19,605 bases of DNA from contig CAJTQT010000011.1 of the NCBI GenBank assembly GCA_910578325.1, positions 1 through 19,605 on the forward strand, in the 5' to 3' direction. Below, one piece after another: positions 1 to 6,870 of this stretch. The translations under genes and the position numbers were made by a program. This DNA comes from an uncultured Christensenella sp. GTDB lineage: Bacteria > Bacillota > Clostridia > Christensenellales > CAG-917. A model generated the notes under the pieces. The model made no database searches. It was not told the origin of the DNA and worked only from the letters and a program-made list of their open reading frames with translations. Within the stretch, counting starts at the first letter, position 1. The number at the start of each line of letters is the position of its first letter.

Positions 1-46
1 TGAGGAATATGGGTGTTGACAAAGTCAATCGCTCAATAGCGCGGTT

Positions 47-1099
47 TTATTTGAGTTCGGAGAAATACTTAATGGTACGCACCATCTGGCTCGTATAACT
101 GTTTTCGTTATCGTACCAGGATACAACCTGAACCTGAGTGTTGCCGTCTTCCATAGGAGCAACCATTGTTTGGGTTGCGTCGAAGATAGAACCGAACTTG
201 CTGCCGATGATATCGCTGGACACGATTTCGTCAGTGTTGTAACCGAAAGACTCGGTTGCCGCCGCCTTCATAGCAGCATTGATGCCCTCTTTGGTTGCCT
301 GTCCCTTAACGACTGCGATAAGGATAGTGGTAGAACCGGTGGGAGTGGGAACGCGCTGAGCGGAACCGATGAGTTTGCCGTTGAGTTCGGGAATAACGAG
401 ACCGATTGCTTTCGCCGCGCCCGTGCTGTTGGGAACGATGTTGCAAGCAGCCGCTCTGGAACGACGGAGATCGCCCTTTCTCTGCGGTCCGTCAAGAGGC
501 ATCTGGTCGCCGGTATATGCGTGAACGGTGGTCATAATGCCGCTCATAATGGGCATATAGTCGTTGAGCGCTTTCGCCATAGGAGCAAGGCAGTTGGTGG
601 TGCAACTTGCGGCGGAAATGATGTTGTCGCTTGCTTTGAGAGTCTCGTGGTTGACGTTGTAAACGATTGTGGGAAGATCGTTGCCCGCGGGAGCGGAGAT
701 AACGACTTTACGCGCGCCTGCGTCGATGTGCGCTTGCGCTTTCGCCTTAGAGGTATAGAAACCTGTGCATTCGAGCACGACGTCTACGCCGAGTTCGCCC
801 CAAGGAAGTTCCGCGGCTTTTGCTTTTGCATAAATGGTGATTTTCTTGCCGTCGACGACGATGAATCCGTCCTCTTTGACCGTGCCGTCTTCGTTGAGAA
901 CAGCCTCCTGACTCTCAACCGTGTGATCGAGAGCATAGTTGCCCTGAGTTGAATCGTACTTCAACAGGTGAGCAAGCATTTTGGGGCTTGTCAAATCGTT
1001 GATTGCGACGATTTCATAACCGTCCGCGCCGAACATCTGTCTGAAAGCCAAACGGCCGATACGTCCGAAACCGTTGATAGCGACTTTTACGTTTGCCAT
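47..1099 (-). CDS. gap: Type I glyceraldehyde-3-phosphate dehydrogenase
   Basis: This is the cytoplasmic glycolytic enzyme that oxidises and phosphorylates glyceraldehyde 3-phosphate to 1,3-bisphosphoglycerate. The 350 residues fit the family. The N-terminal Rossmann motif INGFGRIGR (8-16) is followed by Asp35 in AINDLT, the residue that favours NAD over NADP. The catalytic loop SAASCTTNCLAP places the nucleophile at Cys166, and the partner His193 lies in TVHAYT. The C-terminal WYDNENSY (328-335) is typical. The ATG start has a strong SD (GGAGG, 9 bases upstream). NAD specificity and a catabolic role are inferred from Asp35 and the following Leu. No clear intrinsic terminator is visible in the 46 bases left at the window edge. 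The 330-base leader is A/T-rich and full of dyads, so transcriptional control is plausible. Confidence 0.98.
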   Translation of the reverse strand: MANVKVAINGFGRIGRLAFRQMFGADGYEIVAINDLTSPKMLAHLLKYDSTQGNYALDHTVESQEAVLNEDGTVKEDGFIVVDGKKITIYAKAKAAELPWGELGVDVVLECTGFYTSKAKAQAHIDAGARKVVISAPAGNDLPTIVYNVNHETLKASDNIISAASCTTNCLAPMAKALNDYMPIMSGIMTTVHAYTGDQMPLDGPQRKGDLRRSRAAACNIVPNSTGAAKAIGLVIPELNGKLIGSAQRVPTPTGSTTILIAVVKGQATKEGINAAMKAAATESFGYNTDEIVSSDIIGSKFGSIFDATQTMVAPMEDGNTQVQVVSWYDNENSYTSQMVRTIKYFSELK

Positions 1100-1152
1100 A
1101 ATTTTTATTCCTCCAAAAGGTAATCGATATATTTTGACTTATTAGGTCGTCA

Positions 1153-1206
1153 TCATTTTACAATCATTAGAAAAAATAAGCAAGCGTTTTTCTAATATTG
1201 TAATGA
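1153..1206. repeat. Long imperfect inverted repeat in the gap leader
   Basis: The arms 1153-1175 and 1187-1206 are complementary over 20 pairs, interrupted only by a 1-base bulge (1165) and a 2-base bulge (1158-1159). The inner ten pairs are perfect (ATTAGAAAAA with TTTTTCTAAT) around an 11-base centre. It covers the candidate gap promoter, so it may be an operator; as RNA it would be a weak A/U-rich hairpin. Function is inferred. Confidence 0.6.
1155..1183 (-). promoter_or_regulatory. Candidate gap promoter
   Basis: On the minus strand a TTGCTT box (1178-1183) is followed after 17 bases by TAAAAT (1155-1160). Transcription would start near 1148 and give a leader of about 50 bases. The -35 box is weak. 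An alternative -10 box, TATAAT at 1209-1214, has no convincing -35 partner. The preferred boxes lie inside the large inverted repeat at 1153-1206, so a repressor there would block polymerase. Confidence 0.35.
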
Positions 1207-1237
1207 CAATTATAATTTTGTAACTGTTATAATAGTA

Positions 1238-1270
1238 TAACAATAATATGCGCCGAATCGCATATTGTTA
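1238..1270. repeat. Imperfect palindrome upstream of the gap promoter
   Basis: AATATGCG (1245-1252) and CGCATATT (1259-1266) are perfect complements around a 6-base centre. Outer TAAC (1238-1241) and GTTA (1267-1270) also pair if a 3-base bulge is allowed. The site is about 55 bases upstream of the candidate gap -35 box, a reasonable place for a regulator to bind. No transcript role is evident. Confidence 0.5.
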
Positions 1271-1377
1271 AGATAACGCAAATAATTTAAACTAACTTCA
1301 AAATGTATAGGCGTTAACTCCAACGTAATTACCCAAGCAATACTATTAAACACCCGACGTCATAATACGGAAAATCT
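1271..1377. other. Intergenic stretch without recognised gene
   Basis: Together with the gap leader this forms the 330-base gap between the kinase stop codon and gap. I see no ORF with an SD, no RNA gene and no convincing promoter pair in this part. It is A/T-rich spacer, some of it possibly upstream control region for gap. Confidence 0.5.
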
Positions 1378-1405
1378 CGGCTTATCTCCCGATATAGATA
1401 AACCG
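1371..1405 (-). terminator. Weak intrinsic terminator after the kinase gene
   Basis: Minus-strand RNA would form a 10-pair stem (1396-1405 with 1378-1387) around an 8-base loop. One position is a G-U wobble that would be a C-A mismatch on the other strand, which favours minus-strand use. Only four U residues follow, three bases after the stem, so termination may be partial. It lies 24 bases past the kinase stop codon. Confidence 0.4.
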
Positions 1406-1429
1406 CAACTATGAAAAAATCGACGCGGT

Positions 1430-2509
1430 TCAGTCGGCAAGGAATGAGATTCGTCCGTATACGCAAATGCTCAGAAAGTCGATTATCCACGCGAACGGAA
1501 ACAGCGCAATACAAAGCATTCCGAACATAAAAGTCGAAGTATTGCGACTTTCAAAAAATCTTACGATTCTGTACAGAGAAGCCATAAGCCAGCCGAAAAC
1601 CATTTCAACTGCCAACTTCTGCCACATAGGCAGACGGTCGAATCTGCCCGTCAACGTCACCTTCTCCTCTATGCTGGGTTCAATGGGTAACACCACCGTA
1701 AAAGCGCTGCCCTTTCCCTTTTTGCTCGTCACCGAAATACTGCCGCCGTGCTCCCTGACGATCTCTTTGGTGATGTATAAACCGAGTCCGTTATTAGAAG
1801 AATCGGCGCGTGTTTTATCCTCCGTATAAAACTGGTCGAAAATAAAAGGGATGTTCTCCTTTGAAATGCCTACGCCCTCGTCCTTGATTTTTATCCGCAA
1901 AGACTTTGCCCAGAGTTTAAAAGAGACCTTGATAGTCGTGCCGGACGCAGAATACTTTATCGCGTTTGTGACGAGGTTTTGCAAAACCCTTCCGAAGCGT
2001 TTGGGATCGAGACGCAACTGTGCGTTCGGGGCGCGCTTGACTTTCAGTTGTATGCCTTTCTTTTCCGCAACGGGTTTGAGTTTTTCCATCGCGCTTGCAA
2101 AATAAGACCGAGCATTATGCAGCGTTTTTTGAGAATCGGGATTTTGATGCACCTGACGTGATTCTTCTACAAGTTCGAGAACCATTTCATTCATCTGCTC
2201 CGTCTTCTGAATGATGAGCGCGAGATAGTCTTTGTCGTCCATCCCGTCGCTCATACACTCGGCATAGCCCGCTATAACGGCAAGCGGAGTTTTCATATCG
2301 TGCGCAACGGAAGCGATCGCCATATTGTTTCTGCGTGCGCTTTCGGTCTCGATATCGCTGTGTTTTACAAGCATAAGTCTGAGCGTTTCAAGACGTTTGT
2401 TTATAGCCTTATAAACACCCACGCCTTCCTGTTTTATGGGTTCGTAAATATTGCCTTCCTGCAGTTTCATCAATGCGGCTTCTATATTTGCGAGTTTATT
2501 CTTTTTCAT
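1430..2509 (-). CDS. Sensor histidine kinase with C-terminal membrane segment
   Basis: This is a 359-residue HisKA/HATPase_c kinase and the presumed partner of the response regulator just upstream. A HAMP-like linker (about 5-50) leads to the H-box ASVAHDMKTPLAVIAGY with phospho-acceptor His70. The ATP-binding domain shows the N-box NLVTNAIKYS (178-187), DEGVGI (210-215), IFDQFY (223-228) and GLGL (241-244). There is no N-terminal membrane segment or sensor domain. Instead, after the catalytic domain ends near 277, residues about 300-317 and especially 326-350 are strongly hydrophobic, so the protein is probably held in the membrane by its C-terminus. The ATG is the only usable start, because an in-frame TAG lies 51 bases upstream and no other start intervenes. 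Its SD is poor, which suggests low expression relative to the regulator. The signal is unknown. Confidence 0.92.
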   Translation of the reverse strand: MKKNKLANIEAALMKLQEGNIYEPIKQEGVGVYKAINKRLETLRLMLVKHSDIETESARRNNMAIASVAHDMKTPLAVIAGYAECMSDGMDDKDYLALIIQKTEQMNEMVLELVEESRQVHQNPDSQKTLHNARSYFASAMEKLKPVAEKKGIQLKVKRAPNAQLRLDPKRFGRVLQNLVTNAIKYSASGTTIKVSFKLWAKSLRIKIKDEGVGISKENIPFIFDQFYTEDKTRADSSNNGLGLYITKEIVREHGGSISVTSKKGKGSAFTVVLPIEPSIEEKVTLTGRFDRLPMWQKLAVEMVFGWLMASLYRIVRFFESRNTSTFMFGMLCIALFPFAWIIDFLSICVYGRISFLAD

Positions 2510-2640
2510 AATCCATACTTTAACGTTACAATTTCGTCGGTTAAACCTTGCATTTGTCTATGATTGCAGTAGTTTCCTCTATTAAGCGGTTCGATACGCT
2601 TTCTAAAAACAGGCGCGGAATCGTTCTGCGAATGCGGGCG

Positions 2641-3318
2641 TCAATACTGCCATTTATACCCGAGTCCCCACACTGTAACGATGTTGTTTATATTGACTTT
2701 CGCAAGTTTTTCTCTCAGCCGCGCTATCGTCACTGCGACCGTATTCTCGTCTATGTATTCGTCTATTCCCCAGACTTCGTCAATGAGTTTTTGTTTGGGT
2801 ATTATCTGATTTTCATTGAGCGTGAGATAGTCTAAAATCTTAAATTCCTTTGCGGTAAGCGCAATCGTCTGGTCTCCGTGTTTGGCTTCAAATCTCTCGG
2901 ATGACACCGTCAAATCTCCGTAATGTCTCGTGCCTTTATTCTTGTTTGCATTGAATTCATAATACCTTCGCAACTGCGCGCCTACGCGCATATTCATTTC
3001 GTTAAACGAGAACGGTTTCGTCATATAATCGTCCGCGCCGAGTTCGAACATCCTTTCCTTGTCCTCTTCCGCAACCTTTGCCGATACTACGATTATGGGA
3101 ATATCCATAGTCGAGCGCAGTTTTGTGCAAACTTCATAACCGTCGATTATCGGCATCATTATGTCCAGAAGCACGAGATCCGGCGACATTTTACTCGCAA
3201 AATCCAAAGCCTGCTCGCCGTCGAAAGCCTGATATACTACGTGACCTGCGCGAAGCAGATAGTTTCGCATCATATCGGAAATTTCCACGTTATCTTCGGC
3301 AATCAATATCTTTCTCAT
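2641..3318 (-). CDS. OmpR/PhoB-family response regulator
   Basis: This 225-residue DNA-binding regulator is phosphorylated by the adjacent kinase. The receiver domain has the acidic pair Glu8/Asp9, phospho-acceptor Asp52 in VLLDIMMP, Ser79 and the conserved Lys101 in TKPFS. A winged helix occupies roughly 130-225, with the recognition region around TVAVTIARLREKL and the closing hairpin VWGLGYKW. I choose the ATG at 3318 rather than the in-frame GTG two codons upstream because GAGG sits 7 bases before the ATG and would be too close to the GTG. A near-consensus promoter lies immediately upstream, so the pair can be transcribed apart from the EFR1 gene 52 bases upstream. Its targets are not evident. 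Confidence 0.95.
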   Translation of the reverse strand: MRKILIAEDNVEISDMMRNYLLRAGHVVYQAFDGEQALDFASKMSPDLVLLDIMMPIIDGYEVCTKLRSTMDIPIIVVSAKVAEEDKERMFELGADDYMTKPFSFNEMNMRVGAQLRRYYEFNANKNKGTRHYGDLTVSSERFEAKHGDQTIALTAKEFKILDYLTLNENQIIPKQKLIDEVWGIDEYIDENTVAVTIARLREKLAKVNINNIVTVWGLGYKWQY

Positions 3319-3336
3319 AAGCACACCTCTTTTTTA

Positions 3337-3365
3337 ATTATATACAGTCGCATATAATTTTTCAA
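3337..3365 (-). promoter_or_regulatory. Promoter of the two-component operon
   Basis: On the minus strand TTGAAA (3360-3365) and TATAAT (3337-3342) are 17 bases apart, a near-consensus SigA promoter. The predicted start near 3330 leaves a leader of about 12 bases, so the GAGG ribosome site begins almost at the 5' end of the transcript. Confidence 0.7.
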
Positions 3366-3370
3366 TGTTT

Positions 3371-4255
3371 TTATTCTTCCGCGCTGTTTAAGCAATCTGC
3401 GATTTTTTCCTCGGCATTTTGAAAATAACGTCTATACGCCCGTTTACAGTACCAGCCGTGAACAGGCTTTTGCGGCTCGCCGTCATAATCCATATTGTAT
3501 TTTCCGTTTACCCTCCAGTTGTTGAGAAGCGCGATATTAAACGCGTCCGTCGGACAGTTGAACGAGCACCTCGCGCACATAAGGCAATCGCCGCCGAACT
3601 TAAACTTTCCGTTCTCGATAACGATATTTCCCACGGGACAGTTTCTTGCGCACGCTCCGCAGTTTATACACTTATCCTTGTTCACCCTGAAACATCTTCC
3701 GTTCACTCGCATAGCGTGATGCTCTATGCGCAGAATACAGGCGACCGCGCTTCCGAAAGGCACGCCTTTGAGTTTGTGTTCTCTGAATGCAAGCACCTCT
3801 CTCGCCTCTATCGGCGCAAGGGCGCAGGCAGTTTTCCACATCCTCGTCGCAGTTTCGTCGCTATGGCGGAAGATCATATTGTACGGCATCACATAATGGT
3901 ACTCGGCAAACTGTCCGTATCCTTTACTTTTGAGTATCCGCCGCATTTTATTTGACGAAATATTGTTTATCCTAAGAGGTTCGCCCGACGATTTGAGCAC
4001 AAAATATTTTACTCCGCGCGCTTCGGGCAACCTCTTTGCCAAATCGAGCATAATGGCAGGGGCGTTAAAAGCGTGTATGGGATATGCAAATCCGACGTAC
4101 CGATATTGACTCGGGTTCGGCAAATCGCCGAAGTCCGAACTGACATTATAGACCGTCGTATCCACTCCGTTTTTTTCAAACTCTTCTTTATACAGATTAC
4201 AGACTTTCGCAGTGTTCCCCGTTCCCGAAAACAGATAAATTATCGCCTTGTTCAT
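3371..4255 (-). CDS. EFR1-type flavodoxin/ferredoxin fusion protein
   Basis: This is a 294-residue electron-transfer protein. It opens with a flavodoxin-like domain carrying the FMN phosphate loop FSGTGNT (9-15). Two [4Fe-4S] motifs follow: CINCGACARNCP (Cys196, 199, 202, 206) and CLMCARCSFNCP (Cys224, 227, 230, 234). This arrangement is that of the EFR1 ferrodoxin family common in anaerobic Bacillota; redox partners of the family are largely unknown. I prefer the ATG at 4255 over the GTG at 4267 because GAGG lies 6 bases before the ATG and the sequence then starts exactly at the first beta strand. The stop codon of the upstream SDR gene falls inside this SD, so the two genes are translationally coupled and the SDR is a plausible redox or pathway partner. 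Confidence 0.92.
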   Translation of the reverse strand: MNKAIIYLFSGTGNTAKVCNLYKEEFEKNGVDTTVYNVSSDFGDLPNPSQYRYVGFAYPIHAFNAPAIMLDLAKRLPEARGVKYFVLKSSGEPLRINNISSNKMRRILKSKGYGQFAEYHYVMPYNMIFRHSDETATRMWKTACALAPIEAREVLAFREHKLKGVPFGSAVACILRIEHHAMRVNGRCFRVNKDKCINCGACARNCPVGNIVIENGKFKFGGDCLMCARCSFNCPTDAFNIALLNNWRVNGKYNMDYDGEPQKPVHGWYCKRAYRRYFQNAEEKIADCLNSAEE

Positions 4256-4263
4256 ATCCCGCC

Positions 4264-5832
4264 TCACAGTTTTTCGTACTTTGCATTGTGGTCTTTGTCA
4301 AAGTAATACACACAGTCCTCTCCTTTTGCGTGAGTGTCATACCATACCTGTGCGTAAAACGGCATAAACTTTGAAAGCCTGTCGTAATCCCACGGCTGCG
4401 GCTGACAGCACTCCGGACACCAGTGCCCCGCTTTGAGCACCGTATACGGCGATGCGAAAAACCTGTGTCCGTCGCGGCACTCCCATTCGAGTTTTGTGTA
4501 CAGATCGCCTTTGAGCATAGTTTCAGACACGCACCTGCCGCCTCTGAACTGCGCCGCGGAGCGCATATCATCTATGTCTAGTTCGCAGTCGGACTTGCTC
4601 TCGTCGTATCCGTGATCAAGCCGATATCCGTGTTCGGCGACAAGAGTTATATCCCTCATCTCATCGTAGTCTATATCGCCGTCGGCAAGTTGTCCCTTTG
4701 CAAGGACGGGATAGTTTTCCCAGTCCGTCGGCATACAGTCCAGATTGTCGCGGCTTCCGAAAAACGCTTTTACCCGCCCCGCCTGATTTGTATTTACCCA
4801 TCTGCGCGGCGCGTTTTCGTCTTTGAGAAGTCGTTCTATTGCGAGTTTTGAGATGAGTTTTGCGGGAAATATTTTTGCAATCTGATAATAACTGTGCTTG
4901 CGCAGTATCTCCTGCCAGTAGTCCCTTATATCCTCTTTCTGAAAATCAAGATAATCGTTTAATACGCCGCTGTCTTCAAACCACATACAGTGGAAATTCC
5001 TCAGTGAGTTCCACTGCGGTTTCATAAATTTTTCCGTAGAACCGCCGATTATTTTGAAGCCTTCGTCAAACGTGTCGTAGCCTGTAACGCGGTTACGCGC
5101 GCCGCCACCGATGTTATAACATCTCATCCAAAATCCCTTGTCGAGTTCCCCGGAAAAATCCTTTTCGACAAGGTTTTTCAGCAGCCTTCCGCTGTCGCGC
5201 GCAGTCACCCATTCGATAGGCGCGTTGAAACAGGTATGAAACATCAGCCCGTCTTTCATATTGTTTGACAGCATTCTGTTGTGCAGCATTCCTGTCTGTC
5301 TTAGCACCGCCCAGACTTTTACGTCGCTGTCGAGCACGTATCGCTCGCCCTTGATTTTGCTTGCGGAATAATCGTCGTACACGCTTGATATAAGCGGATC
5401 GCCGACTCTTCCCCAGGGATGCTTGTAATTTCGGTTGCCGTATATCGCAACGGTGGATATATGCACCAGTTTGGGCTGGTTCTCCTTGATTTGACAAACG
5501 CAGTCTACGATATTCATCGTGCCGATACGGTTGCACTCGTCAGTCTCTCTGGGGTAGTGGTCGGCAAGCGGAGGAATTACGGCGGCAAGATGCAACACGT
5601 AGTCCGCGCCGTTTACGAGAGCCTTGCATTTATTTACATCAGCCAGATTTCCGAAAATTATCTCCACGCGACTGCCGTATTTATGTCTTGTCGCACGCGC
5701 AAATTTTCTTTCCCTATGTTCGTTTAATAGCAAAATCCTGACTTTATCAACGCATTTTGATTCCATAAGTTGCGAAAGCGTTTCCATTCCCATATTACCG
5801 CTTGCACCCGTAAGCGCGACGGTTATGCCCAT
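4264..5832 (-). CDS. Extended SDR (epimerase/dehydratase-like) with C-terminal zinc-ribbon-like domain
   Basis: This is a 522-residue two-part protein. The first 300 residues are an extended short-chain dehydrogenase/reductase: GASGNMG (9-15) binds NAD(P), and the catalytic set is Ser126/Thr127 in HISTVAIYG with Tyr155 and Lys159 in YSASK. The part from about 430 resembles the treble-clef zinc ribbons of the DUF4379 type: GGRC (Cys434), ECRDGH (Cys452, His456) and WCPEC (Cys472, Cys475), followed by a 47-residue aromatic tail. The SDR substrate cannot be read from sequence; nucleotide sugars are typical of the class, but no sugar genes are nearby. The ATG at 5832 is preferred to the GTG at 5841, which would sit directly on the SD. 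It heads a two-gene operon with the EFR1 gene. Confidence 0.87.
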   Translation of the reverse strand: MGITVALTGASGNMGMETLSQLMESKCVDKVRILLLNEHRERKFARATRHKYGSRVEIIFGNLADVNKCKALVNGADYVLHLAAVIPPLADHYPRETDECNRIGTMNIVDCVCQIKENQPKLVHISTVAIYGNRNYKHPWGRVGDPLISSVYDDYSASKIKGERYVLDSDVKVWAVLRQTGMLHNRMLSNNMKDGLMFHTCFNAPIEWVTARDSGRLLKNLVEKDFSGELDKGFWMRCYNIGGGARNRVTGYDTFDEGFKIIGGSTEKFMKPQWNSLRNFHCMWFEDSGVLNDYLDFQKEDIRDYWQEILRKHSYYQIAKIFPAKLISKLAIERLLKDENAPRRWVNTNQAGRVKAFFGSRDNLDCMPTDWENYPVLAKGQLADGDIDYDEMRDITLVAEHGYRLDHGYDESKSDCELDIDDMRSAAQFRGGRCVSETMLKGDLYTKLEWECRDGHRFFASPYTVLKAGHWCPECCQPQPWDYDRLSKFMPFYAQVWYDTHAKGEDCVYYFDKDHNAKYEKL

Positions 5833-5863
5833 ATACCTCACCTTCCTTATCCGAGATACTTAC

Positions 5864-5892
5864 ATCATATCAGTCCGATATTTCAAAATCAG
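5864..5892 (-). promoter_or_regulatory. Extended -10 promoter of the SDR-EFR1 operon
   Basis: On the minus strand TGA followed directly by TATGAT (5864-5872) forms an extended -10 element. The -35 position 17 bases upstream (5887-5892, CTGATT) is weak, as is common with extended -10 promoters. The start would be near 5857, giving a leader of about 25 bases that includes the SD. It lies downstream of the importer terminator, so the SDR pair forms a separate unit. Confidence 0.5.
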
Positions 5893-5917
5893 GATAAAAA
5901 ACTTACAATTTTCTTAC

Positions 5918-5945
5918 AAAAAAAAGTCCGAATCAAATCGGACTT
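5918..5945 (-). terminator. Intrinsic terminator of the ABC importer operon
   Basis: AAGTCCGA (5924-5931) and TCGGACTT (5938-5945) form a perfect 8-pair stem with a 6-base loop. On the minus strand it runs into eight T residues (5925-5918). It lies 24 bases beyond the stop of the TPR gene, the last gene of the importer operon. Confidence 0.9.
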
Positions 5946-5969
5946 AAACGCGATACCTATCTGCAGGCA

Positions 5970-6863
5970 CTACTCATTCCCCTTAGACAAAACCCTTTGC
6001 GCCGCGCGTTCGGAAACTTCGGCGGATATGCCGATATCCTCCCCGCGCCTTGCGCGGATAACGTCGTACCATAAGCCGAGTCCTGAAAAACTTGCCCAGT
6101 ATCGGCCGCAGTCAAGCGCGGATTCAAACGCCTGCGCCGCCGCGGGTTTATTTCCTTTATATAAATAAAAGTGATAAAGTCCGTACAAAAACATTACGCG
6201 GCTTAACCCGTCCTCCCCCACGGTTTCGGAAACTTTTTCGGGAGTATGCCCGACAAACAGTTTTACCGCCGCTTCGTATCCGACGTGATGTCCGACGTTC
6301 ATAGGCGCGTAATACTCCAAAGCCTCCGAAACGCCGCGTCCGAGTCTGACAGCACAGAGCAGATACCAGTAAAGCGTTGCGATGTACATTTCCGCATTAC
6401 TGTCGCAAAGCGCGAACGTTTCCTTAAATATGCCGCTTGCGCCCTCGAAGTCCCCCATATAAAACCTGCAAAGTCCAAGTCGGTATTTAATGTCGAGCGC
6501 GTCCGTACAATTGCTCTGCAATTTAAAAAATTCTCCGTATGCCTTTTCAATTCTGCCCGTTGTCATAAATCTGATTGCAAGCATTCTCCTCGCCCGATAA
6601 TTATCGGGTTCGAGAGCGAGCGCGCGCTCACAACAATCCACAGCGTCACGGTAACGCTGTTGACGGCACATTGCCCCTGAAAGCGACAGCAGTCCGTCGA
6701 CAGATTCTCCGCAACGCGCAAGATTTTCTTTTGCCGCAACGACGTCCTCGCTGTCTTCGATATCCGACTTCTCACCAAACATCTGAACGCGCACGTCGGA
6801 ACATACGTCCGAAAACGTACGCGGATTATTATGATTGTGACCGCATTTTCCAATTCCGCACAT
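5970..6863 (-). CDS. TPR-repeat protein with Cys/His-rich N-terminus
   Basis: This is a 297-residue soluble protein with no signal peptide or membrane segment. The first 13 residues are Cys/His/Asn-rich (MCGIGKCGHNHNN), a possible metal-binding tail. Helical TPR-like repeats follow, the clearest at about 58-91 (ending ALALEPDN), 92-123 and 126-157, with another near 225-253. TPRs mediate protein-protein contact, so no catalytic role is implied. The ATG is chosen because GAGG lies 5 bases upstream and overlaps the stop codon of the upstream permease; a TTG at 6905 would overlap that gene by 35 bases. As last gene of the peptide importer operon it may be an accessory factor, but such a protein is not a standard component. 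Around twelve Cys residues are present, an unusually high count. Exact function unknown. Confidence 0.8.
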   Translation of the reverse strand: MCGIGKCGHNHNNPRTFSDVCSDVRVQMFGEKSDIEDSEDVVAAKENLARCGESVDGLLSLSGAMCRQQRYRDAVDCCERALALEPDNYRARRMLAIRFMTTGRIEKAYGEFFKLQSNCTDALDIKYRLGLCRFYMGDFEGASGIFKETFALCDSNAEMYIATLYWYLLCAVRLGRGVSEALEYYAPMNVGHHVGYEAAVKLFVGHTPEKVSETVGEDGLSRVMFLYGLYHFYLYKGNKPAAAQAFESALDCGRYWASFSGLGLWYDVIRARRGEDIGISAEVSERAAQRVLSKGNE

Positions 6864-6870
6864 AGGCACC

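Noticed and set aside
1..46. Terminator after gap
   Set aside because: Only tiny dyads (TTGAC/GTCAA at 16-28, CGCT/AGCG at 30-41) and no U run; the real one may lie outside the window.
170..952. 260-codon open frame on the plus strand inside gap
   Set aside because: Antisense shadow of a clear GAPDH gene; no SD and no family resemblance.
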